A stretch of 64,000 nucleotides of DNA from contig NZ_CP058669.1 of NCBI RefSeq assembly GCF_014323565.1, positions 2,321,501 to 2,385,500 of the forward strand. The letters are read 5' to 3'. Position numbers and translations under genes: made by a program. The DNA comes from Hyphobacterium sp. CCMP332. GTDB lineage: Bacteria; Pseudomonadota; Alphaproteobacteria; Caulobacterales; Maricaulaceae. Positions within the stretch are counted from its first letter, which is position 1, and each line of letters opens with the position of its first letter. The notes below the pieces were generated by a model. That model saw only the letters and a list, made by a program, of their open reading frames with translations, was not told where the DNA came from and ran no database searches. Below are positions 1 to 9,481 of this stretch, piece by piece.

Positions 1-686
1 GCGCCATGCTCGGCGACGATTATGATGTCGAGAAACACTTTGCGCCCAGCTACAAGCCCTGGGATCAGCGTTTTTGCGCCGCACCTGACGGTGATTTTTT
101 CAAGGCGCTGAGGTCCGGGAAGGCGTCGGTCGAAACCAATCAGATCGAGCGGATCACAAAGACCGGCATTCAGCTCAAATCCGGCACCCATCTTGATGCC
201 GATCTCATCATTCCCGCCACCGGTCTGAATCTGCAATTTGTCGGCGGCATGAGTGTCGAGGTCGATGGAAAGCCGGTGAATATTCCCGATCATGTCGTTT
301 ATCGGGGCATGATGGTCAGCGATATTCCCAATATGGCCATGGCCTTTGGTTACACCAACGCATCCTGGACCCTGAAAATTGACCTCACCTGCGAGCGCTT
401 CTGCCGCAATATCAACTACATCAACAAAATTGATGCGGACTATTTTGTGCCTGTGCCCGATGCCGACATGCCGCGCGAGCCATTGAAATTGCTGGATTCC
501 GGCTATTTCCGCCGGGCGGCTGATATCCTGCCCCAGCAGGGCCCCAAAACCCCCTGGCGAGTCCATAACAATTACTTTGCGGACATGATGGCCATACGCT
601 TCGGGGCGATCGATGATGGCGCGCTTCAGTTCGGCAAGGCGGTGTCAGCGAAACAAGAACATGCCGAGCTGGAGGCGGCTGAATGA
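1..686 (+). CDS. Flavin-containing (Baeyer-Villiger type) monooxygenase, C-terminal part
   Basis: The gene enters from the left edge, and the reading frame is open from base 3, so the N-terminus with the FAD-binding GxGxxG motif is outside the window. The visible ~226 residues contain the motif DLIIPATGLN, typical of the FAD/NADPH-dependent flavoprotein monooxygenases related to EtaA and cyclohexanone monooxygenase. This motif is followed by the usual C-terminal region (NMAMAFGYTNASWTLK). The family inserts oxygen into ketones or hydroxylates organic substrates using NADPH and O2 in the cytoplasm. The stop overlaps the ATG of the downstream dehydrogenase by 4 bp, which suggests translational coupling and a shared catabolic role. 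The substrate cannot be told from sequence. Confidence 0.85.
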   Translation, partial: AMLGDDYDVEKHFAPSYKPWDQRFCAAPDGDFFKALRSGKASVETNQIERITKTGIQLKSGTHLDADLIIPATGLNLQFVGGMSVEVDGKPVNIPDHVVYRGMMVSDIPNMAMAFGYTNASWTLKIDLTCERFCRNINYINKIDADYFVPVPDADMPREPLKLLDSGYFRRAADILPQQGPKTPWRVHNNYFADMMAIRFGAIDDGALQFGKAVSAKQEHAELEAAE

Positions 687-1501
687 ACCGGCTCGATCTT
701 GCTGGTAAGACCGCCATCGTGACCGGTGCCGCCAGTGGCATCGGTGCCGCGCTGGCACGGGCGTTGGCGGATCGCGGCTGCAATCTGGCACTGGCCGATA
801 TCAATGGCGATGGCCTGGAAGAGGTGGCCGCGAGCCTGCGCTCGAATGATCGCGGGGTCACGACTACGGTTCTGGACGTTGGCGATGAGGCGGCCATCAA
901 CGCCTTTGCCGAAGAGGTCCGCAAAACCCATGGCGAAGCCCATCTCTTGTTCAATAATGCCGGTGTCGCGCTGGGTGGGCGTTTCGATCAGGTTACGCCG
1001 GACCAATTTGACTGGTTGATGAACATCAATCTGCATGGCGTTATCCGAATGACCCGGGCCTTCCTGCCTCTGATTCAGGATCAGGAGGAAGGTCACATCA
1101 CGAATATTTCCAGTATTTTCGGCGTGATCGCACCGGCCGGACAAACCGCCTATTCGGCGGCCAAATTCGGGGTTCGCGGATTTACCATGGCGCTGCGGCA
1201 TGAGCTCGCCGGCACCTCTGTGGGCGTGACCACAATCCACCCCGGCGGCGTGGCCACCAACATTGCCAAAAAAGCCCCAAGGGGGGAGGGCGTCACGGAT
1301 GAGGAATACGAGATGGCGATGAAGATGGCGGATCAGTCCCTCGTCATGCCGCCAGCCCGGGCTGCCGAAATCATTTTGCGGGGCGTGGAGAGGCGCAAGC
1401 CGCGTGTTTTTGTGGGTCGGGATGCCCACACCCTTATGTGGATGGAACGTCTGTTGCCGACGCGATACTGGAATACCATCAAACGTCGACTCAACGCCTG
1501 A
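683..1501 (+). CDS. Short-chain dehydrogenase/reductase (SDR)
   Basis: This is a 272-residue classical SDR. The N-terminal Rossmann motif TGAASGIGAAL binds NAD(P), NNAG lies near residue 93, and the catalytic YSAAK (Tyr-xxx-Lys) follows a Ser in NISSIFG. The length is normal for the family. It overlaps the upstream monooxygenase by 4 bp, so the two are very likely co-transcribed. A ketone/alcohol conversion before or after Baeyer-Villiger oxidation is a reasonable inference. The substrate is unknown. Confidence 0.9.
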   Translation: MNRLDLAGKTAIVTGAASGIGAALARALADRGCNLALADINGDGLEEVAASLRSNDRGVTTTVLDVGDEAAINAFAEEVRKTHGEAHLLFNNAGVALGGRFDQVTPDQFDWLMNINLHGVIRMTRAFLPLIQDQEEGHITNISSIFGVIAPAGQTAYSAAKFGVRGFTMALRHELAGTSVGVTTIHPGGVATNIAKKAPRGEGVTDEEYEMAMKMADQSLVMPPARAAEIILRGVERRKPRVFVGRDAHTLMWMERLLPTRYWNTIKRRLNA

Positions 1502-1521
1502 CCCTCTGATACAGGCGGCAG

Positions 1522-3039
1522 ATGTCTTACGAACTCGGATTTGACTGGAACCGCTCTGTGACGACAGGGCAGGATTGCCCGATCTGCCGGACACCCGGCC
1601 CGCACGCCCACAAGGTGACATCCTCTACACCTGCCAGCCCCGTTGGAAGGGCAGATTATTTCGAATGCAGGAACTGCCACGGCGTTTTTGCCGTTCCGTT
1701 TTCCTATCCCGACTATTCAGAAGACTATGATTTTGCAGACTATCTGAGATTCTATCAGGAGGTCGGTGCGGGTCTGGAAGCCATGACCCAGCCTCTGGAT
1801 CTGGCCCTGTCATTGCGGCCAGCGGCTTCGCTGATTGATGTCGGCTGCGGAGTGCCCTTTGTGGTCGACTATGCGCGCCGCGAATACGGCCTTCAGGCGG
1901 AAGGGCTCGATCCATCGAACTATGGCCGCCGGGGCGGCGAAAGCCTGGGCGTCGACGTGATCGGCGAACTCCTCGGGGCGGGTTCCCGGTTTGACGGCCA
2001 GACCTTTGATATTCTCTATTCCAGCGAGGTGATAGAGCACGTCGAGGACCCGGCAGCCTTTCTTGAAACCCTGGTCAGCCATCTGAACCCGGAAGGCATT
2101 CTCATTCTGACCACACCGAATGCCGAAAACCTGGGACCACACAACGACAGCCTGACAAATGTATCCATCGTCTGGCCCGGAATTCATCACGCCCTGTTCA
2201 CGCCCGCCGCCATGGAAAGAGCCCTGAAGTCAGCCGGCCTGTATCACTGCCATATTTCTACAGCGACCGGCCATATCGTGGCGCTGGCCAGCCGGTCGCC
2301 CCTGTCCATTCCCGAACAATCACCACCATCGCGTCTGACACCCTATCTCGAGCGTGATTTTCCTGGCCTGCCACTTCTGGAGGGCGGCAATCTGTTTCGC
2401 TTGCTGCGCCAGGCTGTAGGCTTGGGAAACTGGACGGAAGCCCGCGAAATTCGCGACACATTGAGCGCCCGCATCCACACCGATTATGGCTGGGATGTCT
2501 ATGACATGGACCGCTTTGTCGCGGCGGCCGCAAATGAGCCCGCGCCTGGCCTTTTTGCCGCTTTTCCCTATTTTGCCGGCTGTCTGCCCTTCTATTTCGG
2601 CATGGTTGATTTTCAGTCTTCGCCTCGAAATCTCGATTCGGCGGCGAGTTTTCTGAAGGCGCAGATCGAGATCGGTGAAACGCTCACCGGCGGCGATCCG
2701 CTCTGGTGGGGCGAGATCGCACACATCCATCAACCGGCCGCTTTCAACCTCGGCATGGTCCATCTGATTGGAGGGCAGGTCGAGCCGGCCATCGCCGCAT
2801 TGGAGCAGAGCCTGGTCAGCCCTGCGGCGGGCAGCCTCGCATCATTGGGGCGCCGGAGCCTCGCTCTCGAGACCACGGCGCGCCTGCAACTGGCGCTGGC
2901 ATATGCCAAAGCCGGGCGGTTTGACGACTCGGACCAGACTTTTGCGCAAGCCATGGCCTGCGTCGAGACAGAGCCGGCCTGTGCCTTTCTCGAAACCATG
3001 GCCAACACGCTGCAATCAGCGATCAAGGCGTTGCGCTAG
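1522..3039 (+). CDS. SAM-dependent methyltransferase with C-terminal helical repeat region
   Basis: This 505-residue protein has a class I methyltransferase core. The motif I glycine-rich segment LIDVGCGVPF lies near residue 104, an acidic loop follows at GLDPS, and LYSSEVIEHVEDP matches the Methyltransf_11/23 type. The N-terminus has two CxxC-like pairs (CPICRTPG and CRNCHG) that may bind zinc. The C-terminal third is alpha-helical and repeat-like (QLALAYAKAGRFDDSDQTF), resembling TPR. Combined lengths like this occur in methyltransferases of polysaccharide and secondary-metabolite clusters. It starts 20 bp after the SDR gene, so it may share that transcript. Its 3' end overlaps the convergent gene by 4 bp. 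The substrate is unknown. Confidence 0.75.
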   Translation: MSYELGFDWNRSVTTGQDCPICRTPGPHAHKVTSSTPASPVGRADYFECRNCHGVFAVPFSYPDYSEDYDFADYLRFYQEVGAGLEAMTQPLDLALSLRPAASLIDVGCGVPFVVDYARREYGLQAEGLDPSNYGRRGGESLGVDVIGELLGAGSRFDGQTFDILYSSEVIEHVEDPAAFLETLVSHLNPEGILILTTPNAENLGPHNDSLTNVSIVWPGIHHALFTPAAMERALKSAGLYHCHISTATGHIVALASRSPLSIPEQSPPSRLTPYLERDFPGLPLLEGGNLFRLLRQAVGLGNWTEAREIRDTLSARIHTDYGWDVYDMDRFVAAAANEPAPGLFAAFPYFAGCLPFYFGMVDFQSSPRNLDSAASFLKAQIEIGETLTGGDPLWWGEIAHIHQPAAFNLGMVHLIGGQVEPAIAALEQSLVSPAAGSLASLGRRSLALETTARLQLALAYAKAGRFDDSDQTFAQAMACVETEPACAFLETMANTLQSAIKALR

Positions 3040-4205
3040 ACGGCGTTTGCCGCCTCCAGAGCCTGTTCCAGATCGGCAATCAGATCGCCGGCATCCTCAA
3101 TCCCGCACGACAGACGCACCAGGCCATCATCAATGCCCAGCGCGGCACGCTTGTCCGCGTCAACAGAGGCATGGGTCATGATGGCGGGGTGTTCAACCAG
3201 CGATTCCACGCCGCCAAGGCTCTCCGCAAGCGAGAAAATCTTCAGCGTTTCGAGGAAGCGCCGCGACGCCGGAAGGCCGCCGGTCAGCGTCATCGTGATC
3301 ATGCCGCCAAAGCCCCGCATCTGCCTGGCCGCGATCTTGTGTTGGGGGTGGTTGTCCATGCCCGGATAGATCACACGGCCAATACCATTTTTACCAGACA
3401 GCCAGTCGGCGATCTTCCCGGCATTTTCGCAATGGCGCTGCATGCGGACATGCAGGGTTTTTGTCGAGCGCAGCAGCAGGAAGCAATCCATCGGGGCCGG
3501 CACGGCACCCACGGAATTCTGGATATAGGTGAGCTTTTCCGCCAGCTCTGCATTGGCCGTAATCAGCGCGCCACCGACCAGATCGGAGTGCCCGCCGAGA
3601 TATTTGGTGCAGGAGTGCGAGACGATGTCCGCACCCAGCGCCAGAGGATTCTGCAGATAGGGTGACGCGAACGTATTATCTACGACGCAAATCGCACCGC
3701 CGTCATGGGCAATCTGCGCCACGGCTTCGATATCGATCACTTTCAGTGTCGGATTCGTCGGCGTTTCCAGCCAGACCAACTTGGTCTTGTTCGTCATGGC
3801 CGCGCGTGTCGCGTCAAGGTCCGTCATGTCGACGCGTGAAAACTCGATCCCCAGCTGCGCGAAGACATTATTGAACATGCGGAATGTGCCGCCATAGACG
3901 TCGTCGCACAAAAGAACGTGGTCACCGGATTTCAGAAGGTGAATACAGGCGGCCAGAGAGGCAACGCCCGATGAAAAGGCAATCCCGTGCTTGCCGCCTT
4001 CCAGACTCGCCAGATTGGCTTCCAGCGCCGTGCGCGTCGGATTCGCCGAGCGCGAATAGTCATAATTGCCAATGAATTCGCCCGGGCTGGTCTGCACATA
4101 GGTCGAGGTCTGGTAGATGGGCGTCATGATCGCGCCCGTCGACGGATCCGGCGCCTGCCCGGCATGAATGCACCGCGTCGCAAATTGCTGATTGTCTCCG
4201 CTCAT
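3036..4205 (-). CDS. Cystathionine gamma-lyase / gamma-synthase family PLP enzyme
   Basis: This ~390-residue Cys/Met-metabolism PLP enzyme has the PLP-lysine region SHSCTKYLGGHSD, the cofactor aspartate in VVDNTFASPYL, and the signature YSRSANPTRTALE near the start. It lies directly downstream of cystathionine beta-synthase in the same orientation with ~15 bp between them. Together they form a reverse transsulfuration pair (homocysteine plus serine to cystathionine to cysteine). A gamma-lyase role is therefore favoured over gamma-synthase, although the family is hard to split by sequence. I chose the ATG at 4205 because AAGGA lies 7 nt upstream; an ATG at 4211 would have no room for a ribosome site. 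Confidence 0.88.
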   Translation of the reverse strand: MSGDNQQFATRCIHAGQAPDPSTGAIMTPIYQTSTYVQTSPGEFIGNYDYSRSANPTRTALEANLASLEGGKHGIAFSSGVASLAACIHLLKSGDHVLLCDDVYGGTFRMFNNVFAQLGIEFSRVDMTDLDATRAAMTNKTKLVWLETPTNPTLKVIDIEAVAQIAHDGGAICVVDNTFASPYLQNPLALGADIVSHSCTKYLGGHSDLVGGALITANAELAEKLTYIQNSVGAVPAPMDCFLLLRSTKTLHVRMQRHCENAGKIADWLSGKNGIGRVIYPGMDNHPQHKIAARQMRGFGGMITMTLTGGLPASRRFLETLKIFSLAESLGGVESLVEHPAIMTHASVDADKRAALGIDDGLVRLSCGIEDAGDLIADLEQALEAANAV

Positions 4206-4220
4206 CTTCATATCCTTTGT

Positions 4221-5522
4221 TCAGCCGCCAATGCGGGCATTGTATTCTTTTTCCGTGACGACACCGACGACGCCATCGCGGGTCATCACCAGAGCGGCAT
4301 CACCCTTTGCCAGGATGTGTGGCATTTCCTCGATACGGGCCTCGGCATAGAGAATACCGCCAATCGACAGGCGTTGACCGTCGCGCGTGGCAATGGCGGT
4401 GAATGAGTCACCCTCCTGCAGCGGCAGATAATCCAGATCGCCTTCGGTCATCATGCGCTGGATATCGTCGCCGGAGGCCTCGGACGAGGCGGTCAGGGAC
4501 GAGCGACGGGCGACGAGGTCCTGCACCGGGCCCAGCAATTCGTGCCCGGTAAAGAAGCCCTTGTCTTCCATCCACTTGTCGGACAGGTATTTCGAAATGT
4601 ACCGGGTCCCGCTGTCGCAGAGCGTGACCACAATGGTCTTGCCCGGCCCCATTTCCCTGGCGACCTTGACCGCCGCTGCCACGATGGAGCCCGATGATCC
4701 GCCGCAGAACAGGCCCTCTTCGCGCACCAGCGCGCGGCCCATATGGAAGCTTTCCCAATCGTCGATCTGGACCATGTCGTCGACAACGGAGAAATCCATC
4801 GCCCGGCACTCAATGTCTTCACCAATGCCTTCAACCGAATAGACATAAGCGGCCGGCAGGCGGCCCGTCTTGAACAGGTTGTAATGAACCGAGCCGAGCG
4901 GATCGACGCCGATAATTTTTACATCTGGCGCGTATTCCTTCATGTAGCGGCCGACACCCGAGACGGTTCCGCCCGTCCCCGTGCCACCCATGAAGACGTC
5001 AAACTTGCCGCCATCTGTCTGCTCGAAAATCTCGCGGCCGGTATTGTGGTAGTGTCCGTCTATATTCCAGGGCGCATGATATTGGTCGACATAAAAGGCG
5101 CCCTCCGTCTCTTCCGCGATCCGCTTGGCCGTATTCACATAATGCTCCGGGCTGTCACCGGGTACATCCGTGGGCGTGATCACGACGGTCGCGCCATAAG
5201 CGCGCATCATGTCGATCTTTTCCTGGCTCATCTTGTCCGGCAGGGTGAAAACGCACTTATAGCCCTTGACCGCCGCGGCCATCGCCAGGGACTGGCCGGT
5301 ATTCCCGGACGTATTCTCGACAATCGTGCCGCCGGGCTTCAACAGGCCGGCCTTTTCCGCCTGCTCGATAATATAGGGCCCCATGCGGTCCTTGATGGAG
5401 CCGGTGGGATTGAGGAATTCACACTTGGCCAGAATCGTCGCCGAACCTTCGGGCACAACCTTGTTCAGCTTGACGAGCGGCGTATTGCCGATTGCGGAAA
5501 TAATGTCTGGAAAGTGGGTCAT
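4221..5522 (-). CDS. Cystathionine beta-synthase
   Basis: This 433-residue fold-type II PLP enzyme condenses serine with homocysteine to cystathionine. The N-terminus ISAIGNTPLVKLNKV and the PLP-lysine motif NPTGSIKDR are diagnostic, as are the NTSGNTGQSLA phosphate/substrate loop and GGTGTGGTVSG. After about residue 330 a C-terminal pair of CBS-type regulatory segments follows (QRMMTEGDLDYLPL and LVMTRDGVVGVVTEKEY). It heads a two-gene operon with the gamma-lyase. The open frame extends 92 codons upstream, but homology begins at MTHFPD, so the start is placed at 5522. In bacteria the CBS tail is typically not heme-linked, and no N-terminal heme segment is seen. Confidence 0.93.
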   Translation of the reverse strand: MTHFPDIISAIGNTPLVKLNKVVPEGSATILAKCEFLNPTGSIKDRMGPYIIEQAEKAGLLKPGGTIVENTSGNTGQSLAMAAAVKGYKCVFTLPDKMSQEKIDMMRAYGATVVITPTDVPGDSPEHYVNTAKRIAEETEGAFYVDQYHAPWNIDGHYHNTGREIFEQTDGGKFDVFMGGTGTGGTVSGVGRYMKEYAPDVKIIGVDPLGSVHYNLFKTGRLPAAYVYSVEGIGEDIECRAMDFSVVDDMVQIDDWESFHMGRALVREEGLFCGGSSGSIVAAAVKVAREMGPGKTIVVTLCDSGTRYISKYLSDKWMEDKGFFTGHELLGPVQDLVARRSSLTASSEASGDDIQRMMTEGDLDYLPLQEGDSFTAIATRDGQRLSIGGILYAEARIEEMPHILAKGDAALVMTRDGVVGVVTEKEYNARIGG

Positions 5523-5716
5523 CGGGCAACTCGCTTCTGACGGTCTGGAATCGTGTCCCCTCCTATTGTTCCCGGCGCTGAAAGTCCATCGTCTGGCCGA
5601 CAATCGTGCGCGCAACAAACCGTGAGCGGAGGCGAACTGGAAATCACGCCTTGATGCAGAAAGAGACTTGGCATTGACTGCAATCAGGCCCGTCAGAGGC
5701 ATTGAGGGAGACACCC

Positions 5717-7681
5717 ATGTCGGAAGAACGCTCAGGCTCCGCGCCCGAAATCGTCCCGGTTCCGGATCACTACGAACCCCACAGCCAGACCAGCGCAAGG
5801 CAATACGCGGAACGCTATCGCCGCTCGATCGAGGAGCCGGACGCTTTCTGGATGGAAGAATTGCGGCGACTCGACTGGGTCAAAACCCCCACCGAGATAT
5901 CCGACGTCAATTGGGATCCGGAAAAACTGTCGATCAAATGGTTCGCGGATGGCGTTCTGAATGTCTCGTATAATTGCATCGACCGGCATCTGGAAAAGCG
6001 CGGCAATGACGTCGCCATTATCTGGGAAGGCGATAACCCAGCCTACCACAATTCGGCGACGTACCGGCAATTGCACAATCATGTCTGCCGCATGGCCAAC
6101 GAGCTCAAGGCGATGGGCGTGCAGCGCGGTGACCGCGTGACGCTCTACATGCCGATGATCCCCGAAGCCGTTTATGCGATGTTGGCCTGTACACGGATCG
6201 GCGCCGTCCATTCGGTCGTCTTTGGCGGCTTCTCGCCGGATGCTCTGGCGGGGCGTATTACCGATTGCCAATCGGAATTTGTGATCACGGCCGATGAGGG
6301 CGTGCGCGGTTCCAAACCCATTCCACTTAAGAAAAATGTCGACCGTGCGATCGAGATTGCCGGAGGCGTCAGGGCGGTTCTCTGTGTCCGGCATACGGGT
6401 GCGCCCGTTGGCTGGGTCGAGGGCCGCGATCATTGGCACCATGAATTGGCGCTGAAGGTGGATGCTGATTGCCCGCCCGAACCCATGGAGGCGGAGGATC
6501 CGCTCTTTATCCTTTACACGTCAGGCTCTACAGGAAAACCGAAGGGCGTCATGCACACAACGGGCGGCTACCTGCTCTGGGCGGCGCTGACTTTTGACAC
6601 CGTGTTCGAGGTCAAGCGCGGCGAGGTCTTCTGGTGCACGGCCGATATCGGCTGGGTCACCGGCCATACCTATCTGACCTATGGCCCACTGGTGAATGGT
6701 GTCACCACCCTGATGTTCGAGGGCATTCCGACATGGCCGGCCGCGGACCGCTTCTGGGAGGTGTGCGACAAGCATCAGGTCAATGTGCTCTATACCGCGC
6801 CGACGGCCCTGCGGGCCCTGATGCGCGAAGGCGATGCCCTCGTGGAAAAGCATGATCTGTCCAGCCTGCGCCTTCTGGGATCCGTCGGAGAACCGATCAA
6901 TCCGGAAGCCTGGGCCTGGTATCACCGTGTGGTGGGCAAGGGAAACTGCCCGATTGTCGATACCTGGTGGCAGACCGAGACTGGCGGCGTCATGATCTCC
7001 GCCCTGCCCGGCGCCCATGATCTCAAGCCCGGTGCCGCCTCCATGCCAATGTATGGCATTGAGCCGGCTCTGGTCGATGCGGAGGGTAATTTCATCGAGG
7101 GAGAGGGCGATATCACCGGAAACCTGGTGATCAAGGGAAGCTGGCCTGGCCAGATGCGGACCGTCTATGGCGACCATGAGCGGTTTGCCGAGACCTATTT
7201 CGCCACTTATCGCGGGCTCTATTTCACCGGCGACGGGGCCCGGCGCGACGCGGACGGCTATTGGTGGATCACCGGCCGGGTCGATGACGTCGTCAACGTG
7301 TCCGGCCATCGGCTGGGGACAGCGGAAATCGAAAGTGCGCTCGTTTCGCACCCCAATGTCGCGGAGGCTGCTGTGGTCGGCTATCCGCACGACATCAAGG
7401 GACAGGGCGTCTATTGTTATGTGACGCTGAATGCGGGCCTGGAGCCAACCAGCGACACGGCGATTGAACTGAAAGCCCATGTACGCGAACAGATCGGGCC
7501 GGTTGCAACACCGGACATTATCCAGTTTTCACCCTCCCTTCCCAAGACCCGGTCCGGGAAGATCATGCGGCGGATACTGCGCAAGATTGCCGAAAATGAT
7601 TTCGGCGCGCTGGGGGACACATCGACTCTGGCCGAACCGGGTGTGGTTGACGAGCTGATAGCGAACCGGCCCAGAAGCTGA
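5717..7681 (+). CDS. acs: Acetyl-CoA synthetase
   Basis: This 654-residue AMP-forming ligase converts acetate, ATP and CoA to acetyl-CoA. The ANL adenylation motifs are all present: [12 protein letters not shown] (P-loop-like) and [10 protein letters not shown]. The C-terminal hinge [14 protein letters not shown] and the SKxxSGKIMRR-like end ([14 protein letters not shown]) carry the acetylatable lysine. Length and sequence match the Acs family closely. A strong ribosome site GAGGGAG sits just before the ATG at 5717. The gene is divergent from cystathionine beta-synthase, and the 194 bp between them must hold both promoters. Confidence 0.97.
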   Translation: MSEERSGSAPEIVPVPDHYEPHSQTSARQYAERYRRSIEEPDAFWMEELRRLDWVKTPTEISDVNWDPEKLSIKWFADGVLNVSYNCIDRHLEKRGNDVAIIWEGDNPAYHNSATYRQLHNHVCRMANELKAMGVQRGDRVTLYMPMIPEAVYAMLACTRIGAVHSVVFGGFSPDALAGRITDCQSEFVITADEGVRGSKPIPLKKNVDRAIEIAGGVRAVLCVRHTGAPVGWVEGRDHWHHELALKVDADCPPEPMEAEDPLFILYTSGSTGKPKGVMHTTGGYLLWAALTFDTVFEVKRGEVFWCTADIGWVTGHTYLTYGPLVNGVTTLMFEGIPTWPAADRFWEVCDKHQVNVLYTAPTALRALMREGDALVEKHDLSSLRLLGSVGEPINPEAWAWYHRVVGKGNCPIVDTWWQTETGGVMISALPGAHDLKPGAASMPMYGIEPALVDAEGNFIEGEGDITGNLVIKGSWPGQMRTVYGDHERFAETYFATYRGLYFTGDGARRDADGYWWITGRVDDVVNVSGHRLGTAEIESALVSHPNVAEAAVVGYPHDIKGQGVYCYVTLNAGLEPTSDTAIELKAHVREQIGPVATPDIIQFSPSLPKTRSGKIMRRILRKIAENDFGALGDTSTLAEPGVVDELIANRPRS

Positions 7682-7787
7682 ACGGAACAACCCCAGCTTT
7701 TGTGTGTGCGCCCGGGCCGCGGGCGTAGCCTCTGGTTATTTCGGGCAGAGTTGCGAAATAAACGGGAAATTCGAACGAGGATTTCCC

Positions 7788-8453
7788 ATGCGCCGTCTTC
7801 CCTATGGCATTGGTCTGTTCATGCTGTCGCCGCTCTTTATCTGGGCGGGACTCTGGCTGGCCTTTCCCGGACCCAAACCGGGTATTACCGATGCCCCTTT
7901 CATCGCTTCCCTCATCGGGATTTCTATCCCGCTGGCCTTTTACCACTACATTGCCGGACTGGCCTTCATCGCCAACTCCATCGAGGGCGGCGCGGGAGAG
8001 GTTCGGCCGCGCTGGGCCCCCGCACGTTGGCTCCAGAAAGCAATGATCCCGCTCACGGCCATTTCCAGCCTTGCGGCCATTATCTGGTTGGTTCAGCTGG
8101 ACATCAGCCCGATTTACGTCGCCGTGCTGGCCCTTTCCGGTGCCTTGCTGACATTCGGCCTGATCAAGGCTGAGGGCGGACAAGGGCCGTTCAACATCCA
8201 TTTGACGCTCGCTTCCGCGGTCAGGGGTTCGGTGCGAATCCTTCAGAGCATTCTGATGAATCTGCCACTGATCGGCGCACTAATGCGCGAAATCAGCCGT
8301 AATCCCCAACGCGCCGCCCCCTACTTGGTCGCAAATGTCGTGCTCGGCGCGATTTTGTATATCTGGCTGTTTGGGTTTGTGGCGCTGGTCATTCCGGCCA
8401 TGCTGCTGGTGCCGGTGGCCTTTTATCTGATGATGACGCTCGCTGCAGACTGA
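7788..8453 (+). CDS. Multi-pass membrane protein of unknown function
   Basis: This 221-residue protein has about five or six hydrophobic segments, beginning with GIGLFMLSPLFIWAGLWLAF and including IGISIPLAFYHYIAGLAFIA, an ISSLAAIIWLVQL helix and a C-terminal pair ending VIPAMLLVPVAFYLMMTLA. I recognise no family motif. The chosen ATG at 7788 lies 9 nt after a GAGG-like ribosome site and gives a natural membrane N-terminus; the frame is open to 7704 but that part has no membrane character. It sits between acs and glutaminase on the same strand and may be an independent inner-membrane protein. Confidence 0.7.
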   Translation: MRRLPYGIGLFMLSPLFIWAGLWLAFPGPKPGITDAPFIASLIGISIPLAFYHYIAGLAFIANSIEGGAGEVRPRWAPARWLQKAMIPLTAISSLAAIIWLVQLDISPIYVAVLALSGALLTFGLIKAEGGQGPFNIHLTLASAVRGSVRILQSILMNLPLIGALMREISRNPQRAAPYLVANVVLGAILYIWLFGFVALVIPAMLLVPVAFYLMMTLAAD

Positions 8454-8512
8454 TTGCCGCGGCGCTTCAAAGAGGGGTTCCAAGTCAAGGCGGGCTGTAT
8501 AGGTTGGCGACC

Positions 8513-9445
8513 ATGTCCCGACCCCTGCCCGACTTTGACACCCTGCTGGACGACATCGCTGCCGAGGCGAGAAAATCAATCGGCCGCGGCAAGGTGGCCG
8601 ATTATATTCCGGCTCTGGCGCGCATTTCGCCGGACAAGTTCGGTATGGCGATTTGCGGTGTGGACGGGTCGGAATATGTCACCGGCGATGCCGATGAACG
8701 CTTTTCTATCCAGAGCATTTCCAAGGTTTTCACTCTTATTCTGGCGCTGCAGACTATTGGATCGAACGCACTCTGGAGACGTGTCGGCCGCGAGCCGTCC
8801 GGCACCGCCTTCAATTCGCTGGTTCAGCTCGAATCCGAACAGGGACTGCCTCGCAACCCCTTCATCAATGCTGGTGCAATCGTAGTTACGGATGCCATAA
8901 CGGCGCATTCGGTCAGCCCCGTATTGCAATTATTGTCACTGGTACGGCGCTTCTCCGGCAAGGAGCAGATCTATATCGACGATGTTGTGGCGCGGTCCGA
9001 GGCCGAACACGGCCACCGCAATGCCGCGATCGCTCATCTTCTGAAAAGCCAGGGCAATCTGAAAGCACGGGTCGAAGACGTCCTGGTGACCTATTACCGG
9101 CAATGCGCCATTGCCATGACCTGCCGCGATCTGGCGCGGGCCTTTGTGCCGCTCGCCAATGGTGGAAAGCAGTGGGAGAGCGGAGAAAAGCTGATGACTC
9201 CGCTCCGGGTCAAACGCATAAACTCACTGCTCCTGACGTGTGGACTTTATGATGGCGTCGGCAATTTTGCCTTCCGCGTTGGCATTCCGGCCAAGAGCGG
9301 TGTCGGCGGCGGAATTGTTGCCATCATACCCGGAAAATTCTCGATCTGCGTCTGGTCGCCCGAGCTTGACGAGCTGGGCAATTCTCTGGCGGGCACGCGG
9401 GCTCTTGAGCTCTTTGCCCGCAAGACAAAGCTCTCAATTTTCTGA
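8513..9445 (+). CDS. glsA: Glutaminase
   Basis: This 310-residue member of the serine-dependent glutaminase family (beta-lactamase/transpeptidase-like fold) hydrolyses L-glutamine to glutamate and ammonia in the cytoplasm. The diagnostic Ser-xx-Lys is in FSIQSISKVFTL, followed by EPSGTAFNS, NPFINAGAI and the C-terminal KSGVGGGI. The length is typical (about 300-310). The start at 8513 gives the family-like N-terminus; an in-frame TTG lies 9 bp upstream. It converges with the symporter gene, with only 36 bp between stops. Confidence 0.95.
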   Translation: MSRPLPDFDTLLDDIAAEARKSIGRGKVADYIPALARISPDKFGMAICGVDGSEYVTGDADERFSIQSISKVFTLILALQTIGSNALWRRVGREPSGTAFNSLVQLESEQGLPRNPFINAGAIVVTDAITAHSVSPVLQLLSLVRRFSGKEQIYIDDVVARSEAEHGHRNAAIAHLLKSQGNLKARVEDVLVTYYRQCAIAMTCRDLARAFVPLANGGKQWESGEKLMTPLRVKRINSLLLTCGLYDGVGNFAFRVGIPAKSGVGGGIVAIIPGKFSICVWSPELDELGNSLAGTRALELFARKTKLSIF

Positions 9446-9481
9446 CACGACAATCAGAACCGGCCCATGCCCGTCCCGCCG